Assembly: GCA_949825065.1 (NCBI GenBank)
Contig: OX463855.1
Location: forward strand, 41,926,093 to 41,990,092
Direction: 5' to 3'
Origin: Odontocerum albicorne
Lineage: Eukaryota; Arthropoda; Insecta; Trichoptera; Odontoceridae
Length of the DNA stretch: 64,000 nt
A model generated the notes under the pieces. The model made no database searches. It was not told the origin of the DNA and saw nothing but the letters and a program-made list of their open reading frames with translations. Positions 37,801 to 45,690 of the stretch are shown here, one piece after another (positions within the stretch are counted from its first letter, which is position 1; each line of letters starts with the position of its first letter). The position numbers and the translations under genes were made by a program.

Positions 37801-40800
37801 GTATTTGGCAGTACCTACTCGTAGCTACGTGAAAATATATTAAAAAATGAAGTACGTAAAATCGCAATACAGGTCAGCATTAACAGATGACCATTTGTAA
37901 TCAATTTTGATGATAAGAAGTATGTACTAACTTTGAACCCCAGTTTGACGAAATTTTATTCTGAAAAAGCAATTAATTAACCTCATTAGTAGAGCTTATT
38001 TATTATTGATGCGCCCATAGGCGTCACCCGTTTACCAGTCACCGGTCGTGGTGAGATTTGCCGATTCCAGTCATGACTGTCACGGAAACGGGATGGTATC
38101 AACGAGTTGGGAAAATTATGGACACGATAAGCGGACTACATACGCTGTCCAAAACTACTTCGTGGTTGCTATGAAAAGGTTGGATCCGGATCAGAAAAAA
38201 AATCACTCTTCACCCGGCTGTCGTACCGGGTGGATTCGGCACCTGAGAAATTCACGCGGCTGCCGTGCCGGATGGATTCACTTCGCCCGAGAGCTGTGCC
38301 TGCACCAGCGCGAAGCTGGTATTAAACAACTGCCAGTTCCAGTCGAGTGTCACTCACCAGCCAGTAGCCAACCGATAAAGATGTCTCCATTCCAGCTGTC
38401 CCATTTTCTTCACGGGTTGACTTCCCCGGCTGCCTTCGTCCCACCCGGACCAGCCTTTCGTCTGTTAGAGTCGCCTCATCGTCCTAGCATTGCCGTTGCC
38501 TGGAGCCACCCTTCCGTTCCTCCCGGACCAGCGTTGCTCCATCTGGAGCCACCCTGCCATCCTACATGGACCAGCGTCGCCGTCTGCTGGGGCTGACCTG
38601 CTGTCCTGCTTGGACCAGCATTACCGCCCACCTCAAGCGGTCCTAGCACCATTCTCGGGCCAACGCGGCTAACCTACCTGAACCGCTATCGGACTACTGT
38701 ATCGCTTCTATATTTAATAAAATTGTACATTTATTTTATTTCGTTGAGTTCCTTGAATACGCTCCTCCAGTCGCGGTAGAAATACCGTCGAGACATTTCA
38801 TTTTCCTATTACTGGGAGTAAAAGGTAGTACTCGTATCACTATTATGTTACATTTGTTGTTCAATAATACGAAATGTTTGTCTGTTTCTATTAATACCTT
38901 CATTAATAATAAAAATATATTTCATTCGTTTTTTCATAAACGTGTCAGCAAAATGTGTATAAATATTATCAGCGCCTAATAAAAAAAGGTAAAACCTGTA
39001 TACATACAATATACTCGTATAAGTAACCTAGAGTTTGCTTCTTGGCCCGTCGAGTCAAATTTTTTTACGATCTGGCCCTTAGCGAAAAAAGTTTGCCGAC
39101 CCCTGATCTAGAGAATGAGAATTTGCTAGTTCGAGTCTAGCATGTATTTTATAATTTATTTATTTTCATGTATTTCTTCTTCAGCGTTTTCACTCTGTTT
39201 ATTGTTCTCTCCAGTTCCACATAACAAATAAATGAATTAACCTTGAAGCACGGTTTGGTGATGAAAAAATACAAAAAATATTAATAACAAATATGCGATG
39301 ACCTCATCGGGTAAAAATAAAAAAATAATTGTTTCTGTTAATTATAAATTGTGACCTCTAGCGGACAGATGTTGACGCGAAACGATAATCTGTTCCAAGA
39401 ATAAAGATAAAGTTGCCAGAGAGATGGCCAAAATTAAAGTTTTTGCCTGTTGACAGGTAATCTCGTTTGTTTACAACGGTAGGTAGAGTTCTAGCAAAAT
39501 ATACATTGTTAACCCTTGCCGATCTGTGAACGGACAAGAGTGACCAAGACGTATATTTTATTTTATTTCTCGAAATATACTGCTTGCAGGGTCTTCATAC
39601 TTTATGTATTCCTCATCGAAACCTCTATGATTTGAATGATGTCATTACGAAATAAAATCATTAATAAATATCAACAGAAATGAATGATTTTAAATCGAGA
39701 ATTGACGAAATATCAAAACACTCCGTATGACTCATTCTTATTTGACAGTTAATATTTTACGAGTACATTTGTTCCAGGGATCGGTTACCAGTTTTATCTA
39801 ACACCTGTGCGTTTAGTACATAGAATAGAAACAAAAGTTATTTCGTGCCCCAATTGCGATAGACTTTCTCCACAGGATTAAATTTTGATTTTATGATATG
39901 TTTGTCCTATTTTCAAATTTTGACCTATTTTCAAAGTGTTTATATTTTCCAAATGGCATATTTTATTGATTTGAATTTCGTGTTTGTTTTTATATTATTA
40001 TTTTTGAATTTATATATTCATTTTATATTTTGTTAATATGTTAATTATTGTCTTAATTCGAATTATATTTTTATTGCCAAAAAATACACGCTACATTTTA
40101 TTGTATAATTTTATGATTTTTTTTTTAAAAGTTGGAGACCTCTTTTCAGTCATGCGCATTCTGAACGTTGCGCAGACCGAACGACGCAGTGGAAATATGA
40201 TATTCTTATAGAAATGTCACCTCTCTGTTTGAACTCTTATTTTATCATTTCTTACACTTATTTTATATTATTCGACATTTTATTACATAATAAAATGATG
40301 TTTATAGCTAATTACAAAAAAAAACTAATAGATTTTGTATAATTTTAATTTAAAACATACATGTTTACTGTACCCTCAGTGTCCAACACCGTTACTGGCG
40401 TAATTTTTTAGCACAGTAAGGGAAGTGTTCAAGATGCGAAATAGTTCAGTATTAAGCGTTTTTGTTTCTGGTTAAAATAAAATAAATGTATTACAGCATT
40501 TTGTCTGGACCAGAATATTATTTCATGTTAAGCGCTAAGCTACTCGTACTTCCACTGCATTTATCATTAATAGGCTATTTTACGTTTTCTTTAGCATTTT
40601 CTTTAATTCCGACTGTTTTAGTTATTTCTATCGCTTCTCGGATTTGTTCAGCTATTGTATAATTCGTAGTTGCTGTATATTTTTTATTATAGTCTATAAT
40701 ATTTTCTTCTGAAAGTTTTTGAAGAGCGAATGTTATATTTATATTTTTTAAATTCAACTTCAGTTATTTATCAACAATCGTTATTTTCAGATTCGACCGG

Positions 40801-41194
40801 CAATAACCTTCCAGCCGAAATTTCCGAGCTTCTTCAGTCGTTGCAAAGAACAGTAGATCACATGGAGAGTAAAATTGCCACATTAGAAAAGAATGGAAAG
40901 GATATGGAGATACGAATCAAGGACCTGACCGAGAGAATGCCCAACGGAGGATCGCTGACGGAGCAACTAACTGAAGCGGAGAAAAAGTACGCGGAACAGT
41001 ACAAGATATTGGCGGACCAATTATCGGAAAACGAAATCAAAGATAATCGGGTCGCCATGGAGTTGAGGGTCCTATTAGATCAAACAGTTGAAAACCTAAG
41101 GAAGGAATTCCACCTAACAGTCAAGAGGTTGACCGATATCAACAAGAGGTGCGAAACTAAGCTTGCCGATTTAAACAAGGCCATCAGACAATGA
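22750..41194 (+). CDS. Secreted dual C-type-lectin-domain protein with C-terminal coiled coil (six exons, 417 aa)
   Basis: Joining 22750-22810, 24924-25163, 27073-27219, 31975-32220, 34329-34484 and 40791-41194 gives one open frame of 417 residues. Every intron is GT-AG and phase 1. Residues 1-23 form a signal peptide. CTLD1 spans about 35-143 and CTLD2 about 158-277. Each has four cysteines in CTLD positions (C53, C119, C133, C141; C185, C254, C268, C276), a WIG/WVG core and a FIC ending. Residues 285-417 are charged and heptad-like, suggesting coiled-coil oligomerisation. Neither CTLD keeps EPN/QPD or WND: CTLD2 has KPS in the EPN slot. Ca-dependent sugar binding is therefore doubtful. The likely role is a haemolymph recognition or adhesion protein, and this is inference. 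A phase-1 exon hidden in the 6.3 kb intron 5 cannot be excluded. Confidence 0.85.
23455..23938. repeat. 40-bp minisatellite in lectin intron 1, 12 copies
   Basis: Unit: tttatttgtacgcttcacaa plus tattcatagatattagatat. It is almost invariant. Confidence 0.97.
24303..24706. repeat. 53/59-bp minisatellite in lectin intron 1, about 7 copies
   Basis: Unit: tggtaatattttgtgatata plus acatacatatgttacatata plus ttgaatctaaatt. Two units carry six extra bases, changing acatacatatgtt to acatacatacgagtatgtt or the equivalent ending tatt. This is the same CGAGTA insertion as in the 8605 array. Confidence 0.95.
24924..25163 (+). CDS. Lectin-like gene exon 2 (first half of CTLD1)
   Basis: Residues 21-101. 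Contains YRVHGMMNWADAASACQKFG, then GRLWAP and SPWIGYSDMDKDGSW, the typical alpha/beta first half of a CTLD. Acceptor caacag|cg (a weak pyrimidine tract), donor acag|gtaatc. A GTG-initiated frame inside it is not the true start. Confidence 0.88.
25243..26573 (-). mobile_element. Near-complete mariner element in lectin intron 2
   Basis: The left end reads TA|CGAGGCATATCCAGAAAG. The right end carries the inverted counterpart cttactttctgga and then diverges (cttccatagta), so the outermost right terminus is damaged. It is the best coding copy of a family with relatives at 34873-36190 and 63423-64000. Bases 26574-27072 show no gene. Confidence 0.88.
25343..26407 (-). CDS. Mariner transposase, uninterrupted, 354 aa
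   Basis: Cut-and-paste transposase of a mariner lineage distinct from the other two in this window. ATG at 26407 (MSIQSPAKCEIR). Visible motifs are the helix-turn-helix region ending WCREFKNGR, a second HTH around LTVDELSAMF, RWVPKQL, catalytic TGDETW (about residue 162), QLHDNARPHT and SPDLAPSD, with the third Asp 35 residues after the second (D,D34D). No stop or frameshift. Slightly long for a mariner because of a C-terminal KRNSDYVEK extension. The damaged right terminus may prevent movement of this copy, but the protein could act on others. It lies antisense to the lectin-like gene. Confidence 0.93.
   Translation of the reverse strand: MSIQSPAKCEIRGVIRYLVWKGKPPVEVYNEVKTAYGDKAMNRTSVYKWCREFKNGRTSVHDDQRSGRPSIVTDEIVEKIENALRDDRRLTVDELSAMFPQISRSLLHETITETLGYRKLSARWVPKQLTDQHKLNRVEAGQEFLRRCKLHGDEFLRSIVTGDETWVAHYTPETKRQSQQWRHISSPSAKKFKTTISATKIMASVFWDCQGIILIEYMPQGETINSARYCETLKKLRRAIQNKRRGMLTQEVCQLHDNARPHTANATKKLLASFKWDVLNHPAHSPDLAPSDYYIFTSLKLHMGGKKFSTDEEVKEEEEKWTEGLAGNYCEESIKKLIPRFTTCIKRNSDYVEK
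27073..27219 (+). CDS. Lectin-like gene exon 3 (second half of CTLD1)
   Basis: Residues 101-150. KNCAAV, GIWDC and GTFICE supply three of the four CTLD cysteines. Acceptor ggtttcag|gt, donor tttga|gtaagt. The 147-nt length keeps frame. Confidence 0.88.
   Translation: MKSCPQVYIYRDQTSGRIAPPWTRWVSWESGTARKKAPSSARRHLRIL
27419..31027. repeat. 3.6 kb minisatellite in lectin intron 3 (80/85-bp units, 410-bp higher-order repeat)
   Basis: Unit: ataacgtttaataaatcctt plus aatgtgtttcccttcatctt plus gattacctgctgacgagaga plus tagattctgttaaatatttt, about 44 copies. Long units carry five extra bases (tactatagatt for tagatt). Variants accttg/ctactg, gcttccc and gtcttg recur in fixed order every 410 bp across 28021, 28431 and 28841, showing five-unit higher-order repeats. 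Confidence 0.97.
31028..31689. other. No gene seen within intron 3
   Basis: Mixed-composition unique sequence after the array, with a small palindrome gagctctacaggagctc at about 31379. No domain or RNA gene recognised. Confidence 0.4.
31690..31880 (-). pseudogene. CR1/Jockey-like LINE C-terminal relic
   Basis: The minus strand reads SQRFSRAFCVAGPIQWNGL then TLELREETHLKVF, matching the motif (R.F.VAGP..WN.LP...R....L..FK..LK) at the end of CR1/L2/Jockey-type reverse transcriptase proteins. In-frame stops are present. Confidence 0.7.
31975..32220 (+). CDS. Lectin-like gene exon 4 (first half of CTLD2)
   Basis: Residues 150-232. LYKLHMENLDWQGASRTCAE, GRLWAP and FPWVGLRDVAKEGVW mirror exon 2. 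Acceptor tgattacag|aa, donor gaag|gtaagc. 246 nt. Confidence 0.9.
32668..34255 (+). pseudogene. RTE LINE relic containing an expanded array
   Basis: The flank ggtaaataggcttggagttc and the sequence after the array (tcccaatctgtctcaaacga, then cttactagtag, gcgaaacatg) align with the RTE segment at 4944-5070 (WSSFGR...NLPISLKRRVYNQCILP..YGCETW). Further downstream, gaccgcaaacgcaatgagtgg matches the RDRKRNTW block. The copy is decayed, and an internal stretch has become a 40-bp tandem repeat. Confidence 0.7.
32690..34012. repeat. 40-bp minisatellite in lectin intron 4, about 33 copies
   Basis: Unit: catttggacgaactatgata plus cattgttaagaacaatatcc. Variants are gagcaat and atacc. The monomer derives from the surrounding RTE relic. 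Confidence 0.97.
34329..34484 (+). CDS. Lectin-like gene exon 5 (second half of CTLD2)
   Basis: Residues 232-284. TWQEGKPSNNAEKNCAG, SDWGCQ and GSFICK. KPSNN aligns with the usual EPNN calcium-site loop but lacks its acidic residue. Acceptor gtttgcag|aa, donor ggcag|gtatgc. 156 nt. Confidence 0.9.
34560..34714 (-). pseudogene. hAT transposase fragment (GTF2IRD2/ZBED-like)
   Basis: The minus strand reads RFSELVNDKKAFEMFSSPFA then SETLQIELIDLQ, matching the RF.D......F..PF......P..LQ.ELIDLQ segment of hAT transposases of the type domesticated as GTF2IRD2 and ZBED5. It is only about 50 codons long and lies just downstream of exon 5, antisense. Confidence 0.7.
34873..36190 (-). mobile_element. 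Mariner copy 2 (same family as 25243), inactivated
   Basis: The left end TA|CGAGGCATATCCAGAAAG matches copy 1. The right end is ctggatacgcc|TA. It lies in lectin intron 5, antisense to the gene. Confidence 0.92.
34991..36025 (-). pseudogene. Mariner transposase pseudogene
   Basis: Same protein as at 25343-26407, starting at the ATG at 36025 but broken into three frames. A 17-bp deletion near 35640 (after ctccactcgattcaa) removes the TDQHK region. There is a single-base length change in the T run near 35340. A short duplication (cctttttcctttttccaccc, about 35118-35137) breaks the C-terminal part. The catalytic motifs TGDETW, LHDNARPHT and SPDLAPSD remain readable in their separate frames. Confidence 0.92.
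36243..36632. repeat. 76-bp minisatellite in lectin intron 5, about 5 copies
   Basis: Unit: cgtactttgtgggaaatcct plus caatctactcaatctacccg plus tatcatgcgttattatcaac plus tggatagttgtatcga. It abuts the hAT relic that follows. Confidence 0.95.
36633..37950 (+). pseudogene. hAT transposase relic (GTF2IRD2/SCAND3-type), split by an LTR
   Basis: Pieces in family order across frames: a LNxRQF-like stretch (36650-36680), RWLSNGQVL at about 36783, then in the next frame FSELRGAIEFFLNEK, NIEWLRKLPFAADT and NLQGRTGSYV. After the LTR it resumes with KFQQRFSDLDASAEDISIFQ, NPFDCIVQLEAINLQSDDML, FGSTY and LRENIL. Together these match the C-terminal half of hAT transposases of the type domesticated as GTF2IRD2/SCAND3. 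A C-rich stretch (36718-36770) interrupts it, and CGAGTA-type hexamers add codons at about 36862-36879 and 37818. Confidence 0.8.
37201..37572 (+). mobile_element. Solo LTR (family copy 2) inside the hAT relic
   Basis: Starts TGTGGCGGTCGCAC, ends gagga-ACA-like (ctaggaca). It aligns in inverse orientation with 21025-21399, sharing gaatgcg/cgcattcc, the acgcgcggtcattcaact stretch and a terminal catcatcatctctccctc. The hAT reading resumes within a few bases of its 3' end, which fixes that boundary. Confidence 0.7.
38007..38800 (+). other. GC-rich repeat-like block, possible solo LTR
   Basis: Starts TGATGCGCCCATAGGCGTCA, ends agacatttCA. It has tandem-like internal phrases (cggctgtcgtaccgggtgga / cggctgccgtgccggatgga) and an aataaaattgtac signal near the end. 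GC content stands out sharply from the flanks. The 182-codon Pro/Ser-rich ORF at 38048-38596 has no recognisable domain. LTR identity is a guess from the TG..CA ends and the poly(A) signal; no target duplication was found. Confidence 0.35.
39034..39105 (-). mobile_element. hAT terminal fragment
   Basis: The minus strand starts CAGGGGTCGGCAAACTTTT and continues with GGGCCAGATCG, the signature terminus of Charlie/MER-type hAT elements. The adjacent atctagag (39106-39113) resembles acctagag at 39026-39033, hinting at an 8-bp target duplication. It may be the 3' end of the hAT relic upstream. Confidence 0.6.
39114..40790. other. No gene seen in distal intron 5
   Basis: Very AT-rich unique sequence with octamers near 39758 and 40541. 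No repeat array or exon was recognised before the exon 6 acceptor. Confidence 0.45.
40791..41194 (+). CDS. Lectin-like gene exon 6 (C-terminal coiled coil and stop)
   Basis: Residues 284-417 and tga at 41192-41194. Rich in E, K, L and Q with heptad spacing (ISELLQSLQRTVDHMESKIA, then ATLEKNGKDMEIRIKDLTER), a short PNGGS break, then a second helix set to the end. Acceptor ttattttcag|at completes the phase-1 codon left by exon 5. Its assignment to this gene rests on phase, orientation and lack of any other start. Confidence 0.72.
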
Positions 41195-41224
41195 TAAGGG
41201 TCCGTTGGTATACTCGTATAGTAT

Positions 41225-41986
41225 ATGGTATATTGTAATTTATTTTTTACACTGTTTATTCCACTTTTTTATGACGGTATAACCCTACCGGTTTCAAGGT
41301 GCACACCTCATCTTCAGGGGAGCGCAAACAAGACTAAATGCTGTTCGAAGGAATTAATAACCATAAAAAAAATTGCTACAAATAACGGCTATCCTGGAAG
41401 TCTCATTGATTCACTTTTAAAAAATAAAACAAAAAAGAAACTTATAAAAGATTATATATTTAACGACACCTATAAGCATACCTATAAATGGAGCAAAGTC
41501 CTATTTATAAAAAATATATCAAATGAAATAACCAAAAATATTCCAAGTCACATAAAGCCAGCTTTTTACACTAACTTTAATCTCCGGAAAATCTTATTTA
41601 ATGGGAAAGGTAAAAATGGAATACTTAGCAACAGCGGTGTGTATACACTTTTATGTGCTGACTGTGATCATTTCTATATAGGAAAGTCAGGAAGATCTTT
41701 TGAAAAGAGATTTCGTGAACACCAATCTGCTTTAACAAATCCTCTAATTTATTCTGAAATGGCTAATCATTGTCACCGTGAGAATCATACTTTTTCTATC
41801 GATGATGCCAAATTCTTACATATTAGCGGCAACGGAAATAAATTGGACAGATTAGAGGCCCTAGAAATTTCTAAGTCAGTATACCGATCGGAGCATCTGT
41901 TGAACAGTTATTTCCACAAAATCTCCCCGCTCCTGGCCGAAATTGTACCTAGCCTTCCTCTCACCCCTCTCGCCTCCAACCGTTGA
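41225..41986 (+). pseudogene. Penelope-like C-terminal region with GIY-YIG endonuclease domain
   Basis: An uninterrupted stretch of about 250 codons. The N-terminal part (KATNNGYPGSLIDSLL-like) is the linker seen after the RT of Penelope-like elements. SGVYTLLCADCDHFYIGKSG then RSFEKRFREHQ is a clear GIY-YIG nuclease core (G-V-Y and Y-I-G strands, catalytic Arg in the FEKRFREH helix), with the Cys pair typical of this clade. NHCHRENHTF, LEALEISKS and LLNSYFHKI complete the domain. Known role of the family: target-site nicking during retrotransposition. With no RT present this copy is dead on arrival, although the domain itself has no stop. Confidence 0.85.
41273..41317 (-). ncRNA. Candidate degenerate hammerhead-ribozyme core at the Penelope-like terminus
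   Basis: Reading the minus strand from 41317: CTGAAGA, a short AGGTG/CACCT stem, GAAA, a stem III made from ccggta/taccg with one extra C, then GTC at the expected cleavage position. Penelope-like elements are known to carry hammerhead motifs. Stem I is not evident and stem III is imperfect, so activity is unlikely without correction. Confidence 0.4.
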
Positions 41987-42139
41987 AGTGTCTATATCGG
42001 TACCAATTCGAACAGCATTTAGTCTTGTTTGTCCTCCACAACGTTAATGCCTTAACTATAAACAACATATATGGTATATTTAGGAACACTTAAAAATAAT
42101 CCTTTTTGGAAGGCCTTATCATAATTTATGAGTGAGTAT

Positions 42140-42235
42140 GAATCCTGAGTAGTGAGCGCCCTCGAGGAGAGTTTGCTCTCTAAATGAGGCAATATAAAAG
42201 GTCCTTTTATTATTATTATAATTTGAATTTTCAAC
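42140..42235. repeat. Dispersed repeat with conserved stem-loop
   Basis: gaggagagtttgctctctaa followed by a tccttttattattattataa tail. The same stem-loop and tail recur at 55890-55955, suggesting two 3' ends of one retroelement family. Confidence 0.6.
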
Positions 42236-42382
42236 ATTATCAAATATTATTTAAATATCAAATAATTTTTATTTCATATTATTTAAAAAAAAAACAACGA
42301 CCATAACTGTATGTAACTCTGATAACTACTATATTGTAGATAATGAAGAACTTGATCTTGTGATCCAAAGGACTTAGCGATT

Positions 42383-42697
42383 AAGACTATTGATACATTA
42401 TCATACACTTTAGGATTCAAACTATTGATACATTATCATACACTTTATGATTCAAACTATTGATACATTATCATACACTTTATGATTCAAACTATTGATA
42501 CATTATCATACACTTTATGATTCAAACTATTGATACATTATCATACACTTTATGATTCAAACTATTGATACATTATCATACACTTTATGATTCAAACTAT
42601 TGATACATTATCATACACTTTATGATTCAAACTATTGATACTTTATCATACACTTTATGATTCAAACTATTGATACATTATCATACACTTTATGATT
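42383..42697. repeat. 35-bp minisatellite, left part (9 copies)
   Basis: Unit: actattgatacattatcata plus cactttatgattcaa. It continues at 42951. Confidence 0.97.
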
Positions 42698-42950
42698 CTG
42701 TAGCAGTAGATAGGTTCACCCGCCGGCCTGGCCGGGCGCATTCCATGTTAGAGTCTATGGATTCTAATTTCAAGAAGAGTGACATTTTGTTTTATATACA
42801 TATTACAATTTTGACAGATGTTATATTTTATTTCATTATGTAAAAGATATTTTTAGATAAATGTTGAATAATTGAGATATTTTTTTCATTATGGATAACT
42901 CTCCTAAAGTGGTGACCCCGACGTGATTTGAACACAGATCTCCTAAAATT
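42698..42950 (+). mobile_element. LTR-retroelement-like insertion in the 35-bp array
   Basis: Starts TGTAGCAGTAGATAGG and includes gcgcattccatgttagagt, which matches the solo LTR family at 37315-37338. It ends with gtggtgaccccgacgtgatt, a primer-site/gag-start-like sequence seen in insect LTR elements. Array units resume immediately on both sides, with att at both junctions. Confidence 0.6.
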
Positions 42951-43690
42951 CAAACTTTTGATACATTATCATACACTTTACGATTCAAACTATTGATACA
43001 TTATCATACACTTTACGATTCAAACTATTGATACATTATCATACACTTTATGATTCAAACTATTGATACATTATCATACACTTTATGATTCAAACTATTG
43101 ATACATTATCATACACTTTATGATTTAAACTACTGATACATTATCATACACTTTATGATTCAAACTATTGATACATTATCATACACTGTATGATTCAAAC
43201 TATTGATACATTATCATACACTTTATGATTCAAACTATTGATACATTATCATACACTTTATGATTCAAACTATTGATACATTATCATACACTTTATGATT
43301 CAAACTACTGATACATTATCATACACTTTATGATTCAAACTATTGATACATTATCATACACTTTATGATTCAAACTACTGATACATTATCATACACTTTA
43401 TGATTCAAACTATTGATACATTATCATACACTTTATGATTCAAACTATTGATACATTATCATACACTTTATGATTCAAACTATTGATACATTATCATACA
43501 CTTTATGATTCAAACTATTGATACATTATCATACACTTTATGATTCAAACTATTGATACATTATCATACACTTTATGATTCAAACTATTGATACATTATC
43601 ATACACTTTATGATTCAAACTATTGATACATTATCATACACTTTATGATTCAAACTATTGATACATTATCATACACTTTATGATTCAAAC
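42951..43690. repeat. 35-bp minisatellite, right part (21 copies)
   Basis: Same unit as 42383-42697. The first two units after the insertion carry cgattcaa, others tgattcaa. Confidence 0.97.
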
Positions 43691-43836
43691 TTTATACATA
43701 AAAAGTTCATCGCTCACGGTCTGTCGACGTCGTTATGTTTTATGTATATTTTTTACAAAATTAAATTATTTTTTATTTTCACGAAATAAAATTGGGTAAA
43801 CTAAAAATATCATTTTAGTGAGTATTTAGCCAAGAT

Positions 43837-43908
43837 GGAGATGGAGATGTAGATGGAGATGTAGATGGAGATGTAGATGGAGATGTAGATGGAGATGTAG
43901 ATGGAGAT
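43837..43908. repeat. 12-bp repeat, about 6 copies
   Basis: Unit gatggagatgta. Confidence 0.9.
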
Positions 43909-45106
43909 CCCTTCTTGATCGGACCCTGCAAACTTTTGGACAGAAGTAAAAGTAGCTCTTCCTATCTATGAAAGCAAAATAGCGTGATAAAATTAAGGAT
44001 CCCCTCCCCGGTTGATTGCAGAAAATGATTACTACATATTTTCTATCAGTTTATGGAAACGCAACGGCTAATTTTAATACAAATAATATAAAAGTAGAAC
44101 ATCTAATGGCAGAACTATATCACTTCATTGCATTTCCAAAGGCGACATCATGAAGATCTTCAATTGTTTGCAAGAGCCATCGGACTCCGACCAGATGAAT
44201 ACTCGTAGTCAGCCTTGAGTGATGTCTCGAGGCTTGCGCTGATTCGTTATATACGAGACTGAACTTGAACCTTAAGACCCAAGACTCAAGTTGGAAAGTA
44301 ACTAGAGTCTGCTCAATACGCAAATCAGGATATACATTCCACGTTCGCAACTAAAGACCTGTCGCTGTCGCTGTTCTTCCAGTGCTACCGACAATATTTT
44401 AAACAATTTAGCACACTCGATCGAGTCATCAAGTTTCATCAAAACTGATTCGAAATCAGCATAGTCTATTGCTCGAGAGGTCGACAGTTACCAGCCCTCC
44501 TTCTGTTTCGTGGTATAGGGCCACCGAGAAAAGTATGGTCGGAGCGAGTGAACGAAACAAATAAAAGGGGTATGAGAAATACAAGGAGCTTTAAGAGATG
44601 TACGGATGTGGAGAAGGCTAATTAAGTATTCTTTGTCCTCTCTAACAGGGAAATGGCGTGATAGTTTTTAAATAAAAAAGTGGGTATAATATACAATAGA
44701 AATAAATCACAACAAAAATAAAGCACATTATTTTATTATATTTTAGTGTAAAATTAGGTTTTGTCATCGTAAATATATAAAGTAATTCAAGAACCACTTT
44801 TAATTTAAACATAATTAATCTGTTTCAAGTTTGCAAACACAACACAACACAACATAACATAACGATTTCATTTCTTGTCGACCCACTGTGAGGGACACCG
44901 ACAGTACAACATATAGTATAGGGAGGGGGTCGCAACAACAATAAAAACAAGTTTACTAAGTTTTACTCGTATTTTAGATTGAGAATACATTACAATACAT
45001 CTTATAGTATGTACGTGTAGGTATGTTATACCCCTTATATACATTATATTATATACAGGCCCCTTGTATACATTATATTATATTATATAAGCAATTGTGT
45101 ACAGTA
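43909..45106. other. No gene seen; weak retroelement trace near 44510-44640
   Basis: A plus-strand reading RGIGPPRKVWSERVNETNK near 44512 resembles the GRPRK.W tail of insect retroelements, but too little remains for assignment. The rest is AT-rich and featureless. Confidence 0.3.
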
Positions 45107-45690
45107 GTTTATAGCGGTGTTTCTCAACCCCTCGGGGCTACAGAACATTTGAAGGGGACCACAGGACAAAAATCTACTTTTGGGAACCCGGAGCAAACTC
45201 TAAATATTATCATAAAATTATATGAAAATGGTTAAAATTCAATAAGTGTACACTGTGTGCATATATACACTCATTCAAATATTATATTAGATTTGAATAT
45301 TAAGTAGATTTTGAAACTAAAATATAATTCAAAGTTAATGGAAAAATTTTCGATTTAATTACGCATTATTATGGCAAAAATTTATTTATTTTTTATATCG
45401 AGGATTTATCGCTTATATCACTAAAAATATACTCGTACTAGCTTGTGCAACCGATAGCGCTACTTCAATGGCCGGCAGATATCGAGGATTTATCGCTTAT
45501 CTAAAAATTTTGAGAAGAGATAGTCGGTGTAAAGTGTGATATTTTACCTATCAGATATATTAAAAAAAAAAATATTTATTAAACAAACAGTTACAAGGGA
45601 GAAATTGTAATCTCATGAAGTGTAAAAAAGTCATAATCACTCTTCTCAAAAATAATATTGTACGAGTAATATTGTGCAGTCGATACTGTA

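Larger units (their letters stand above)
41225..42030 (+). mobile_element. 5'-truncated Penelope-like element
   Basis: Carries the GIY-YIG end of a Penelope-like retroelement, flanked by a 24-bp perfect inverted repeat: 41326-41349 (contains agactaaatgctgttcgaa) and 42007-42030. The reverse transcriptase part is missing. The start region has the accggttt...catcttcag signature common at Penelope-like termini. Confidence 0.8.

Noticed and set aside
38048..38596. 182-codon Pro/Ser-rich ORF as an extra lectin-gene exon
   Set aside because: It lies in a GC-rich repeat-like block with internal duplications and no clear phase-1 splice sites. More likely a mobile-element piece.
40575..40757. Minus-strand 60-codon ORF next to exon 6
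   Set aside because: AT-rich, low-complexity composition without a recognisable domain; overlaps the exon 6 acceptor region.
44512..44640. Firm annotation of a retroelement C-terminus
   Set aside because: Only a GPPRKVW-like hexapeptide is suggestive; too little remains to assign a family.
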